Source: Cornus controversa
Taxonomy: Eukaryota; Streptophyta; Magnoliopsida; Cornales; Cornaceae
Reading direction: 5' to 3'
Assembly: GCA_026545225.1 (NCBI GenBank)
Contig: CM048848.1
Coordinates: forward strand, 12,256,853-12,320,852
DNA length: 64,000 bases
A model generated the notes under the pieces. That model was given only the letters and a program-made list of their open reading frames with translations. It did no database searches and was not told the DNA's origin. Position numbers and translations under genes: made by a program. This document shows positions 33,419 to 45,800 of this stretch, in pieces (the first letter of the stretch is position 1; every line of letters starts with the position of its first letter).

Positions 33419-34171
33419 AAATGGTGAGTATTCTATGGTGCACGTGCAACCCGTGCAATGACTTGTCTATTTTCTTCATGGTGCATGTGCAATGTCTTGC
33501 CTATTTTCCTGTCATTTAGTTGCTATGAAATTGTTAGATGTATAAAAAAGGACACATTATTTTGATGAGTCTAAATTAATAATGCTTTTTGAGATTTTCC
33601 TCTCATGATCATGTTTACCTTGAGACGGGTTAAACATGAAATCTTCAAAGAATGAATTACATAGGAATAGGATTGAGTTAATTCTTAACTCCAATTGCTT
33701 CTAGTTGTGTGATGATTAATTGCTCCACAAAGAGTACTAAGCAGTTGAGCCAGCCTGAACTTCTTCCCTATAAGGATCTTGGTTTCCAAGACTATCCGAT
33801 CTCATTGCCACCAGCAATTCCAAAACTGATTCAGATTTTTCAGAACATACACGAGAAATGTACCAAATGGATGGTAAATTTCTTTTTGGAAAGATGACGC
33901 AATAGCTATGATCATGGGGTGAGATGAAAAGTGGTAAATTTCCTTTTGGGAAGTTGACGCAATAAGATGAAAAGTTTGGGGATTGGATTGCATGCTGTTG
34001 GGTCCAAGTTGGGTGTTTGAGTATAGCTCTTGTTGGAAGCCATAGTCACCAAGAAGGGGTACGTGGGTGACCCAAAAGTGATGATGCAAAGGGAAGGGAG
34101 CGTCTGGTGGCCTTCCGGGAAATGCTTTCAAGCAGCCATAATAAGGTGAAGAGGGAGGCAATGGATCCCCC
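33419..34171. other. No recognisable gene; local duplication
   Basis: A 62-residue open frame at 33709-33897 (rich in Pro, Lys and Gln) matches nothing I know. A duplicated phrase lies at 33872-33964. Confidence 0.4.
33872..33964 (+). repeat. 33-bp direct duplication, 60-bp period
   Basis: TGGTAAATTTCTTTTTGGAA and the next 13 bases (33872-33904) recur at 33932-33964 with a few changes. AGATGAAAAG also appears twice at the same period. Confidence 0.8.
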
Positions 34172-34179
34172 CTATAGAG

Positions 34180-34706
34180 TAGGGGTGCACACGGTCCGGA
34201 TTGGTCCGGTTCTGGCATTTTTTGGAACCAAACCGTATGGTTCGGTTCCACTAAAAATGGAACCGGACCGAACCGTTTAACCGTATGGAACCGGACCGAA
34301 CCGAACCGCGAAGAACCGGTTTGGTCCGGTTCGGTTCCACGGTTCACCAACCTATAATTATAATACTTATAATTATAATATTATAAATATATTATAAGTA
34401 TAATATTTCAAAAACAAAGATTGCAATTATATTATAATTATCGTATAATTATAATACTATAAGTATATAATAAGTAGAATATTTAAATATTAGATATAAC
34501 ATATTTTATATTTATATATATAGAAACGGTTCGGTCCGGTTCGGTTCGGTCCTAAGGGACCGAAAACCGTAACCGGACCGTTACTATACGGTTCCACAAA
34601 ATTGGAACCGTGACCGAACCGGACCGCGAAAAAACCGGACCGAATTGTCCGGTCCGGTCCGGTTCGGTTTGGATTCCCGGTTTGGACGGATTTTTGTGCA
34701 CCCCTA
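34180..34706. mobile_element. hAT-family MITE
   Basis: The 527-bp element has terminal inverted repeats TAGGGGTGCACA / TGTGCACCCCTA. It is flanked by a perfect 8-bp duplication, CTATAGAG (34172-34179 and 34707-34714), the length made by hAT transposases. The arms are built from many GGTTCGGTCCGGT-like repeats in both orientations around an AT-rich core (34345-34520), so it would fold strongly. There is no coding capacity; small open frames across it are by-products. Confidence 0.95.
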
Positions 34707-34714
34707 CTATAGAG

Positions 34715-36204
34715 TGTCTAGTAATAATCAATGGAGTGGTAATTAATGTCAAGTTGCATAAGGCAACTCAAAATTAGTATCTGGAATTCCTAAATTTCCA
34801 GGTTCTGTGAATCATAGAGCTTAAAACATTTGATTTCCTGTTCTGGTGATACCTAATGGGCTGCAAATATTTTCAATACAAAGGTGCCTAATCGTCATCA
34901 TTGGGTTTGTAATACAAGTGTCACCAATGTTGAATATGAGGCTACTATGAATTCCAATATCAGTTGGGATTTGGATAGCTCATTATGAAACTAATATATA
35001 TTCCATGAACCCAAAGAAATGGCATGTAGTCTTAATCTTAATACTAAAATAATCATAAATAATCATACATGTGACAAGAATAACCCACACAATATACACC
35101 ATTGGGTAAGCAGGAATCGGGTTTTTCTTTGGGTCGACCCAAAATACAATATCTCCTGGTTTAATGTTTCTCACATCCTCCATTGACCAAATTATTACAA
35201 CTGTTATAACCAAACCTAACAAATAGAATAGCACAAGTTGTACCTGGGTTTTGAGGTGAGATAGCTCACTGTGGAGAGACTGAAAAACTGAAAAAGGATA
35301 ATTGCAGCTTTTCCTCCAAGATCTTGTACACTACAAGTGGGGGTGAACACATTGAAAGCTACAATAGTAATGGATAGGAAACAAAACAAAGACATCTCAT
35401 ACTTGAGACTCACTGAAAAGTTCAGTTCAAAAGAATTTCAAGCAAGGGACATTCTGAAAATTTTCAAGCAAGACATAGTGTAATTTGTAAAAAATAAAAA
35501 ATAAAAGAACTGATTAATCAATGAAAATGATATTGTTACCTTTTCTATTGAGCAGGAAAATTTTCAAATCCATGAAAAAACTAATGAATCAAATGTAGAA
35601 TACTTAACTAACAAAAAAAGTTCGGGAAACGTACCTATTCACTTTTCCGAGTCTACTCGATCCATTTGATTTTTTTCCCTTCACGGCAGGTAAACCTGCA
35701 CGATTAGGATTAAAGAGAACAACTTAAAATATTTTTGAAATTGGACATCAGTAGTTGAAGTATTTCTATGGATAAATTGTTAGCGCCACCATCACAAAAT
35801 AAAATGTATATCATGTAATAATAAAAATAAAAACTAGCTACCTGAGGAGTGAGGCGGCATATCGCTCGAGCCTTGTAGACTGTAGTTGTTGCAGCCAAAG
35901 CCCTAATCTAACACCAAAAACAAGTAACACTAGTGGGGTGAGTTTCACTGGTAGATTCAACTAACATACTCCGTTAGCTATCTTTCTCCCTCTAAGGCTT
36001 CCTCTTCTCTCTCTTCTGCTATATTATGTGAAAAAGTTGATTTTGCCACTGGTAGAAATATAGGCCTGTAAATGAGTCCAGCCGAGCCGAGTAGTAGTTA
36101 ACGATTAGGGTTACCTAGATGCAAATGGGTCATGGGCCTGATAGTTAGATGGGCTGTGGGAATGAGAATGGGCTGTTTTAAGTTCAAAAGAGATGAAATA
36201 AATA
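34715..36204 (-). other. Gene-like stretch with possible introns
   Basis: This stretch is less repetitive than its surroundings and lacks recognisable transposon domains. A weak minus-strand gene model is listed separately. A GA-rich run on the minus strand at 35985-36020 could be part of a 5' leader, about 150 bases upstream of the candidate ATG. Confidence 0.35.
35235..35860 (-). CDS. Candidate small multi-exon host gene, function unknown
   Basis: On the minus strand an ATG at 35860 opens a 19-base exon ending CAG|GTAGCT. An acceptor TGCAG at 35696 opens a 61-base exon ending AATAG|GTACGT (35635). Spliced, they keep one frame: MPPHSSGLPAVKGKKSNGSS, then RLGKVN. A third exon might start after TTGTAG near 35340 and end CCCAG|GTACAA near 35245; it would read VQDLGGKAAIILFQFFSLS, a hydrophobic segment. 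The splice signals are good but no family is recognised, and the ending is not found. It could be a spurious model or a gene fragment. Confidence 0.25.
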
Positions 36205-36470
36205 GGACAATACTTACCTACTCACTGGTGTGTAGGTGAACTCTCCTGACCGCTGATGTGTTCCAATAAAAAATGAACACATCAGCTTTAATTACAAAAT
36301 TAAATTTAAAATATAATAAATAAGTATAATAAATGAGGTAATAAATGAGATTGACCTCATTTATTATACTTATTTATTACACTTTAAAACTGATGTGTTC
36401 ATTTTTTATTGGAACACATCAGCAGTTAGGAGGGTTCACCTACACACTGGTGAGTAGGTAAGTATTGTCC
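36205..36470. mobile_element. Mutator-type MITE (long foldback)
   Basis: The 266-bp element starts GGACAATACTTACCTACTCA and its reverse complement starts almost identically. The inverted arms extend over about 110 bases each, so nearly the whole element is a hairpin. A perfect 9-bp duplication, AAATAAATA, flanks it (36196-36204 and 36471-36479), the length made by Mutator-like transposases. The low arm divergence suggests a relatively recent insertion. Confidence 0.94.
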
Positions 36471-36866
36471 AAATAAATAAACATTGTTGGGTTGTAATGT
36501 TTTGGGCTGGGCTTATTTCTGAATTTAAATGAAAATAAATGGTTTTTACAAAACACTCTTTATGGGCTTAGACTCACAGTTATAAAATTACTAGTAAAAA
36601 TTATATAAGAATTTATAACTAATTTGTTTGGGCTAGTTTGTATTTTTCTTAATTAAAATTTTTTAATATGTAAATTATTAGGGATGAAAGAGTTTGTAAG
36701 AGAAATAGAATAAAAAAGGAATATTTATTGTTTAAGAGTTCAATGAAAGTTATGTTTTATATATATTTATTGCAATAAATAATATTCTAAAAAATTAAAA
36801 TGAATTATAAAACATTTAAAGGAATTGAAAAACTCCTACTTTTAATAGTAGTATAGATATAGATAT

Positions 36867-36900
<34 letters not shown>

Positions 36901-37076
36901 CTTATATAACTATATATATTCACAAGTTCAAAATAGGCTTATTAACGAATTTGTTTATAAACTAACAAGTCAAGAAGGAGAATGTTTGAGATTGACTCGT
37001 TTATTAATCAAATATCTAAAATTTGTTTGGACTCGATTTGTTTATTAATCAAACAAACGTGAACCAAGTTTTTAGT
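36471..37076. other. AT-rich gap with microsatellite
   Basis: No gene seen. An ATAG/AT microsatellite spans about 36850-36896. A TTTATTAATCAAA phrase repeats at about 37000 and 37042. Confidence 0.5.
36850..36896. repeat. (ATAG)n-(AT)n microsatellite
   Basis: TAGATA units are followed by a pure AT run of about 30 bases. Confidence 0.9.
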
Positions 37077-37187
37077 TGTTGGAAATTAACTCCCCTTTGT
37101 TCGGTACAACAGAAATATATCATCACATCACAATCATACAAGCATATATGGAGATAACAATCAAACACATACAACCATGGCAAATTA
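37077..37187 (-). mobile_element. Copia-type/TRIM LTR end fragment
   Basis: TGTTGGAAATTAACTCCCC and the next 90 bases match the outer end of the TRIM 3' LTR (21820-21920), including CACAATCATACAAGC. The fragment is cut on its right by the antisense chromovirus, which may have inserted into this LTR. Confidence 0.65.
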
Positions 37188-39707
37188 CTACCAACATCAC
37201 CCTTGGTGCATACTCGGTCCATCGAGATTGTTACATATAACGGAAGTCTTTACATTTGTCAAATACATCAATCACATACCGAATACGTTACAAGAATCCA
37301 AAACCTAAGTTGAAATTCTCGAAATCAGCGAGCATTTTTTATACCCTTATTATGATGTACAAGTACATAAATAAGCAATTCGAGTTCATTGCACGTGTCT
37401 TTTATTGAAAACAAGCATACATAAATCCTTCTTAAAACACAATGTGAGTATACATTTCGCATGATTGAAATGCACTTTTTGATTGTGCGAAGTGTATCTC
37501 GATCAATAGAAATAATGGTTTTGCATAATCAAAATTTCTCGAATGAGCAAGGTTCTATCGAAGTGCTATCGAAGATTTTCAACTCTTAGGACTTTTGACA
37601 GTCTGTAACTCTTTAATTTTTCGCACAATCAAAAATGAGGTTTCGCACAATCAAAAATTTCGATCATGTGAAATAATAGGGATTTCGCACTTTCAAAATC
37701 TCCTCCTGCAGCAAATCCTGCTGTTTCACACTTGGGTCATTTTTGGTCCAATCCCTCATCAACACATCTACGCATCCTATTTCACATATACATCAACATA
37801 ACCATTCTCACAAGTTTATACATGTGAAAATAAACATAAATGAATGGATCATCATTTAAACATCTAACATTCTACCATACTCAATACCATACTTACAATG
37901 TATGAAATCATAAATCATGAACAACATATGCTAAAATATGTATTTAAATGTGTATATCAATAAAGCATATACGATACATGTTCACGGAACATAAATGGTC
38001 CTTACATGTTTGTCACATGTATATAGTCCACAATCCAGACATGCATTCAAATAAAGCAATATAAAGTCTTTTAAATGAAATCGATACCGCTCCACGCCAA
38101 TTCTACTATTAGGGAGACTCCACCACCTCCTTTTCATTTCTTAAAAATAGTAAATCCTCATGAGATGAGCAACCACATGCTCAGTATGAATGCCTAAAAT
38201 ACAATTATGTAAGTTTTGTGAATACCACATAAACATACATTTGTATTTAATCATATTACGCAAATATACATGTATCACAACCATATCATAAGTAATGTGT
38301 GAATGCAACATGATATGGACAACTCCCTCATCATCTCCACACATCCATTGGTCTCTAATTTTTATTGGACAAACCAATCCCACCTATCCGAGACTCTTAT
38401 ACTAGTCCACCTTATTGAAGGACTCCATTTTGGGGAGTGTCCCTTCTATTCTACTGGGCTCCTTTACCGATCCACCTCGCGAGGGTTCCATGTACTGGAT
38501 TATCTCGCCACTCATCAAGAAGACGTTCACGTCCAATTGAGCTCATCACCCTCACTGTGCCAATGATGATGCATCCCACATGTTCAATCCAATGTACATT
38601 CACAATTTAAAAACCAATGAGGCATTCAACAACCATACTTGTACAAATTCTCATTTAATCATCTCATGCATTCACATTGAACATGTATCCTATTTTCAAC
38701 ATTGCATATAATTTCATACCTTCCAAATTTCATATAATTCATATATTGACAATTAAATCATATTTTTCACTTAAACATACTTTCGAGATAAATTATCAAA
38801 TACATAGGTGTCACCTTCACAGCATACATGAATTCACATAATTACTCCATAATTCTATCTCAACATGTTTATAAAATCACCTAAATCAATTATAAACATG
38901 TGCTAGCATCATTAGACATAGAGAATTTATTAATTTACATAATTTAGCATTCTTTAATATTAAAAAATATCTAACTATTCCACATAACCAATTAGATGCC
39001 ATAGATAACCAATATACTCACAAAATATCCCCGAATTCTATGGGTTAGGCAACTTTACCTCAATTTGGAAGAACTTCCAAATGATTTTTTCAATTCTTAT
39101 AAAAAAATTAACTTTCTCTGAAATTAATTATGGACAGATCAAACTCGAGTCCTCAATGCGTAAACCGTTTCTCTCTTCTTCGACGTCTTCAAATTCCCTG
39201 CCTAAGCTTCTCAAATTCAATGGAGAACTGAAGAAGAAGATGTAGAGATACACATATGTATCTATATTGCCTCACTCGACTGCTGTAAAAATGAGAGAAT
39301 GCATTTGATGAATTCTCTCTTTGCCATTTATAAATCTACCTCATCTATTTACAGAAATGCCAATACATTTTCTCTAAACCTTCTGGAGCTCCATTTTTTA
39401 TTTTCGTAACTCTGATTGACATAAAATTGATTCTATAGTGCGTCAAATGTTTTATTTATGCTATCTTTCGAATTTGGTATCATTACGACACTTTTAGATT
39501 TTCTGGGCCCATGGGGCCCGTGCCCCAGGTCAGCAAAACCCCAAAAAGTCAACTTTTGTCAAACGCTCTGAAAACTTTCCCAAACGTTAAATAAATTTTC
39601 AAAACATATATTTTACATTTAAAACAAATATATAACCATTTAAAGCATTAATATGACAATAAATGAAATTAAAGGAAAATCGGTCAAAAATGGTCACGGT
39701 TCTTATA
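37188..39707 (-). repeat. 3' LTR of the antisense chromovirus
   Basis: On the minus strand it starts TATAAGAACCGTGACC, related to TGTAAGGACCGTGACC at 8, and the first 700 bases follow that solo LTR at roughly three bases in four. The far edge near 37188 is uncertain because no GTGACA end is obvious. A TTTCGCACAATCAAAAA motif repeats at about 37620-37695. Confidence 0.7.
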
Positions 39708-39735
39708 ACCTACCCAACTTAAAATGATTTCGTCC
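39708..39735 (-). other. Polypurine tract of the antisense chromovirus
   Basis: The minus strand reads GGGGACGAAATCATTTTAAG then TTGGGTAGGT before the LTR, the standard end of plant chromovirus pol and plus-strand primer region. Confidence 0.85.
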
Positions 39736-41130
39736 CCAAAATCAGGTCATACTTGAAAGAAACAAGTGTGGATACTTAGAACGAACTTCCTACTCCCGCT
39801 CCTAGGTAGTCTCCTCAACATTATGATGATGCCACAAAACCTTGACTAACAGAATAATTTTACCCCTCAAAACTTGCTCTCTAGCATCAATAATCTGAAC
39901 TGGTCTCTCCTCATAGGTGACATCCTAATCAACCTCAATGTCTACCCAACTTAAGACATGTGATGGATCAGGTTCACATTTCCTCAACATCGAAATATGG
40001 AATACATTGTTAATCTTTTCTAGTTATTGTGTCAAGGCCAATCTGTAAGCTACCTCACCGACACACTCAAGGATCTCAAATGGTCCAATGTATCTCAGTG
40101 ACAACCTACCACTCCACCCAAAACACATCAATCCCTTCCGTAGTGAAACCTTTAGAAATATATGGTGTCCCACCTCAAAGGATAACGGTCTCTTCTTCCG
40201 ATCAGCATAACTATTTTGTCGACTCTAGGCCATCAACAATCACTATCTAATAAACTTAATCTTTTCTGTAGTCTCATGAACAATATCTAACCTTAAGGCT
40301 ATGGTCTCGCCCACCACAGTCCAACAAACTGGAGATCTACAAGGTCTGCCATACAACGCCTCAAATGGTATCATCTCAATACTAGCCTGTTAACTCTTGA
40401 TGTACACAAACTCCACAAGTGGCAAATGGTCCTCCCAACCACCACCAAAACCCAAGATAGAAGCACGAATAATATCCTCTAATATCTGAATAGTGCACTC
40501 CCATTGTTCGTTAATCTAAGTATGAAATGTTGTGCTAAAGTGTAACTCAGTGTCTAGTACTGTCTGGAATCCCTGACAAAATCTTGAAGTAAATTATGGA
40601 TCCCTATTCGATACAATGGATACTGGAACTCCATGTAATCTCAAGATCTGCTCCACATATTGCATACTAAGCCTCCTCACATCATCTATCAACCTCATAG
40701 GCAAGAAGTGAGTTGTTTTTGTCAATCTATCCACAACAACCCAAACTATATCATTGCCCTTATTTGATTTTGGAAGACTTGTCACAAAATCCATGGTAAT
40801 ATGTTCCTATTTCCACTCTGCCACTGGTAATGGCTGCAACAACCCAGCTAGCTTTTGATGTTCTGCCTTTACTTGTTGACAAGTAAGACATCTTGCCACA
40901 AACTGTGTTACATCATTTTTTATACCTCACCACCAATATTGGCATCTCATATTGTGATATATTTTGGTTCCACAAAGATGAACTGCAAAACGAGAACGAT
41001 GAAATTCCCGTAATACATCCTCACGATAATTAGAATGAACTACCATCAATCCTCTAAATCGTAGACTCCCATCGGAATGCAAAGTCCAATCCTTTACTAT
41101 TCGACTACAAATAATATGTGAGTGAACGGT

Positions 41131-42893
41131 TGATAAGAACTGAATATTGCATATTTAAGCCTCTTTAATTGCTTATGTTAATTCCTTAATTGTGGTTATG
41201 TTGGTATTTTTATGTTTTTGTTGTTTTCAGGAGTTTCTCCATAAAATCAGTTAATAAAGATTGCTTAGTGCTTCAATAAGGTCTCGGGCAAGCTCATCCA
41301 ATGGTCCAATGGTGTGTGTGTATTTTTATATTTTAATTTATTATTATTTTTATAGTTGATTTATTTTCTACTTTTGATTTCTAAAATAGATTTCTTATAT
41401 TTTATTGTTACTAGTAGTATACCTTAGTATTTTATATTTATATTTTTAATTATGTTGTATTTTATTATTTTATATTATTTATATAAGTTAGTTTATATAT
41501 GTGTGCATAATTATATCACAGTATATAGTTATATTTATATATTAGTATTATATATTATATAGTTTTATTACATTAACATACACACAGCGACCAAGTGCAC
41601 ACCCACCACCAACAAGAAGGCCAATTTTTGGTAAGACACCACTACCGAAACTCCATTGGAGTTCGACTCAAGAGAACCATCAAGCAAAAAATAGACCACC
41701 GAAGCAGACCCAGAAGCCCATGGCTACCCGGAGCTGGTTTCAACCGCACCCCTGTGCACCACTTTCAACCGTGAGCAACCATCTTCCACAGCTATGGCAG
41801 CCTTAACCATATCCTGCCACAAAATAGCCAGAAGCCCATGTCGCTGCCACACCAGTTGCCACCTTCATCACCATCTACTAGCCAAGACCCACAGCAGCAC
41901 GCCCCTATGCCCAACTACAGCCACTCCCATGAAACAACCACCACTTTTTCTGCCAACCCACATGGGAAAGAGAGAGAAACATGGGTAACATTGGGTTAGA
42001 AGTTAGAGATAGAGTGAGTCATTGAGTTAGAGAGTGAACAATTAGAGATAGAATGAGTCAGTGGGTTAGAGAATGAACAGCTAGAGAGAGAGAGAGAGAG
42101 AGAAGTAGAACAAGTGTAAGCAAAAGTTTTTACTCTGGATATGATATGGGTAGTTGGTGATGTAAAGAGCGAACTGATTCAACTGACAAAGAGTATATGT
42201 ATTCTCAACATTAATTGGTGGTTGGCTCCAAAGTCAAATTTTGCATACCTTATTACACCATATTTTCTGTTACAAGTTGGAAGGAATTTTTCTATAAATA
42301 GCCATGGCAAACTTCAAAAAAAGGAGGAAGGGGGAATTCATACTCTGATGGAGACATATACATTCAGATTTATTCCACAGGCCTTTGGGCAGTAGTGTAG
42401 GAGTATTATAGTTTCTTTCTCATTCCACAACAAATCAGTAGTGTAGTTTCAGTTTTTTCATTTTCTTGTGCAACAATTCAGTGCAAGATTAGAGATCAGT
42501 GTAGTGACAACACTAATTTGAGTGTAGAGTGTTGTGAGAACACTTATTACTCATTCTAATTCTTATTTAATTGTTGTTCTACTTTAATTATAACTTCCAG
42601 TATTGCAGTTTCTTTCATTGTTGTTTAAATTGTTGTTTTTTCTTATTTATTAACTTGCCTTACATTTAAATGCTCTTTTAATTTTTGCACTGTTATTTTC
42701 ATTGTATTTGTATTTTCAATTAAAAAAAAATCCTTTTAAAATGATCATTTTAATCAACTTGGATTCATATTGATTGTCCAATCGCAATCCCTTGGGTTCG
42801 ACCCCGCTTTCCACTATACAATTTATTTGTTAACTATTTTTGGGTTTTATAAATTTCTTTGTACGAGGCGTAGAAACCACAATGACAAATTAT
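41131..42893 (+). repeat. First Athila LTR
   Basis: It starts TGATAAGAACTGAATATTGC and matches the second LTR through AATGACAAATTAT, then passes directly into gag, so about 30 bases of its end plus the primer site are missing. A TATA box, TATAAATA, lies at 42293-42300. A GA run lies at 42081-42100. The proline/histidine-rich frames at 41.8 and 53.7 kb are LTR sequence. Confidence 0.85.
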
Positions 42894-45800
42894 GCTTTCA
42901 CTTCCTATAGGAGACCACCAACAGCTAATACCTTTAGTCAAACTTACCATCCTAATACTCGAAACCAGCCTAACTTTTCATATCGTCAAAATTTGCCTCC
43001 ACAAATTTTAGATGGTCTACCCAATTTTCAAGGTAACTCCAATAGGCAGTCTCAACCTCAAGTACTGCTAGCTCCTCAAGTTCAGTTCCCACAGAACAAC
43101 CAGTTCAGTAGCAGCAGAGATTTAGCACTTGATCCTATGAGCAATTAGGTCGCACCTATCCCACAAACCTAAAATGTTTCCAATTAGATGCCATTTTGAA
43201 AATGCTTTCCCTTAATCTAGATTAATATAATAAACATTCCACTCAAAGAATTCAAAAGTTAGAGAGTAACTTTGATCTTCTGACTCAAAATCAACTACAA
43301 TTTCAATAGTCCCTCCAAAATTAGTTGAGTCAACTCACTGCTGCTCTATCTGAAAAATAGTAGGGTACATTGCCTAGCCAACCCGAAATCAATCTTAAAA
43401 GTAAATAGGTTATTCACATAGGAACTCCCTCGACCTCTAACCAATCAAATAATCATGTGAATTCCATCACAACCTTTAGGTCCAGAAAACAAATCGATAA
43501 TATGGTTGCGCTACCCACTCAAGATGTTGAAACATCAATATCTCAGCCAAAACTTCTTCCAAAATCCAGAAAGGACCAAGATCCTAAGTCAGATGATTCC
43601 AATCCAAAGCCATATGTTCCACCTGCATATTTTCCATCTAGACTGGTCAACAATAAGAATGATTCACAATATAGTGAGATTTAGAGATTTTTTAAAATCT
43701 TCAGATTAATATTCCTTTTCTCGCTGCCATTAAACAAATCCCTTCTTATGTAAAGTTCATCAAAGAGTTAGTCAAGAGGAAAACCAACATCCTTAAGGAA
43801 GCCTTCATAGCCCAACATTGTTTTTCTTTCCTACAAAACCAAGTTGTGGTTAAACATAAGGACCCCAATAGTCCAACTGTCACTTGTAGGATTGGAGAAA
43901 ATTTTGCTGATTAGGCTCTACTAGACCTAGGTGCCAGTGTGAACTTGTTACCCTATTTAGGCTACCTAGAGTTAGGATTGAATAATTTGAGGAAAACTAA
44001 TGTTAGAATCCAATTAGCTAATCGTTCGGTCAAGATTTCAAGGGGTATAATTGAGGATGTGATTGTCAAAGTGGTTAATTTTTATTATCCTGTAGATTTC
44101 ATTGTACTAGATACCCAGCCTACCCAAGCTAAATAGATTCCCATCATTTTAGGTCAACCATTCTTGGCAACAGCACATGCATTGATTAATTAAAGGGATG
44201 TTACCATGACCTTGACCTTTGGTAACATGAAAGTGGAAGTTAATATGTTTAGCTTGATGAAACAGTCCCCCGACTCAGATTTTGTTGACGATGTTTGTCT
44301 CATTGAGTCGTTGACTTCTCACACTTTTTCGCAATCTTACCCTGATGATCTACTCCAGCAATGTCTAACACGTTTTTATATTGATTTTGATAAGGATAAT
44401 TATATTAGTGAGGTCAATGCCTTGTTAGAATCAACTCCAATCTTTGAAACACCTAAGCCTGGGGTCCAATTTGAACCATTGACTTTTCCAAATATCACTA
44501 AATTCAAGAATGTGAAGAAAGCACCTAAGGTCGAATTAAAGCCTTTACCCGAGACTTTAAAATATTTGTACCTAGGAGAATCTGAAACGTTTCCTATAGT
44601 AACATCTTCTAATTTAATTGAGCACCAGGAGACCCAATTACATGAAGTTCTGAGGACAAATCAAGAAGCTATAGGTTGGTCCATCGCTGATATCAAAGGC
44701 ATTAGTCTTTTAGTGGTGCAACATCGCATTCACTTAGAAGTCAATGCTAAAACTTGTCAATAACCTCATAAAAGACTTAACCCCAATATGAAGGAAGTTA
44801 TCCGTATTGAAGTTATCAAACTTCTTGATACCGGTATCATCTATCCCATTTCTGATAGTCAATGGGTAAGTCCAATTCACGTTGTTCCTAAGAAATCTGG
44901 CATCACTGTTGTTTCTAATGACTATAATGAGTTGGTTCATACTCGTGTCCAAACTGGATGGCATGTGTGCATAGACTGTCAAAAGCTTAATAATGTAACT
45001 ACGAAAGACCATTTTTCTCTCCCCTTCATCGATGAAATGTTAGAGAGATTAACTGGTTAGCCTTTTATTGCTTTTTGGATGGTTATTTTGGCTATAACCA
45101 GATACATATCCACCCCCAACGACCAAGAGAAGACTACTTTCATCTATCCATTCAGCACATTTGCTTATCGTCGAATGCCCTTCGACTTATGTAATACACC
45201 CGTTACATTCCAGCAGTGTATGATAAGTATATTTAGTGACATGGTTGAAAACTTTCTAGAAATCTTCATGGATGACTTCTCAGTTTTTGGTTCATCCTTT
45301 GAACAATGTTTGCACCATCTCACTCTTGTCCTTCAACATTGTCGTGACACTAACTCAGTTCTTAACAGGAAAAAATGTCATTTCATGGTTAAAAAGGGGA
45401 TTGTTCTAGGTCATAATATCTCTAGTGAAGGAATTGAGGTAGATAAAGTCAAAGTTGATATTATCTCCAGTCTACCTATTCCCAAAACTGTTAGAGACAT
45501 TAGAGCTTTCCTAGGTTATGCTGGTTTCTATAGGCAATTCATCAAAGACCTTAGTAAGATAACAAGACCTCTAACCCATCTTCCAGCTAAGAATGCACCC
45601 TTTGAGTTTACAGATCTCTGTCATTCTACGTTTGAGCAATTAAAGTCAGCCCTCACTACTACTCCCATCATCCGCTCATCTGATTGGAGTTTACCTTTTG
45701 AGATCATGTGTGATGCGTCCGATTATGTAGTTGATGTTGTTTTAGGGCAACGAGTTGATAGAACACGACATGTCATATATTTTGCTAGCAAGACTTTGAA

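Larger units (their letters stand above)
37188..41130 (-). mobile_element. Ty3/gypsy chromovirus, 3' half, antisense fossil
   Basis: On the minus strand, reading from 41130 down: RNase H/integrase junction, H2C2 zinc finger (about 40860-41000), integrase core (MDFVTSLPKSNKGNDIVWVV; 40594-40794), C-terminal GPF-like part, chromodomain (about 39770-39930), polypurine tract with GGGGACGAAATCATTTTAAG, and LTR (39707 to about 37188). The chromodomain and the tract identify a Tekay/Del chromovirus. The 5' half is missing where the Athila LTR begins. It is broken in many places. Confidence 0.85.

Noticed and set aside
34180-34706. Open frames of 182 and 66 residues across the hAT MITE
   Set aside because: They arise from the GGTTCGG-type repeats, which lack stops in some frames.
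41794-41988. Pro/His/Ser-rich frame, repeated at 53681-54001
   Set aside because: Present in both copies of the Athila LTR at the same relative place; part of the LTR, not a host gene.
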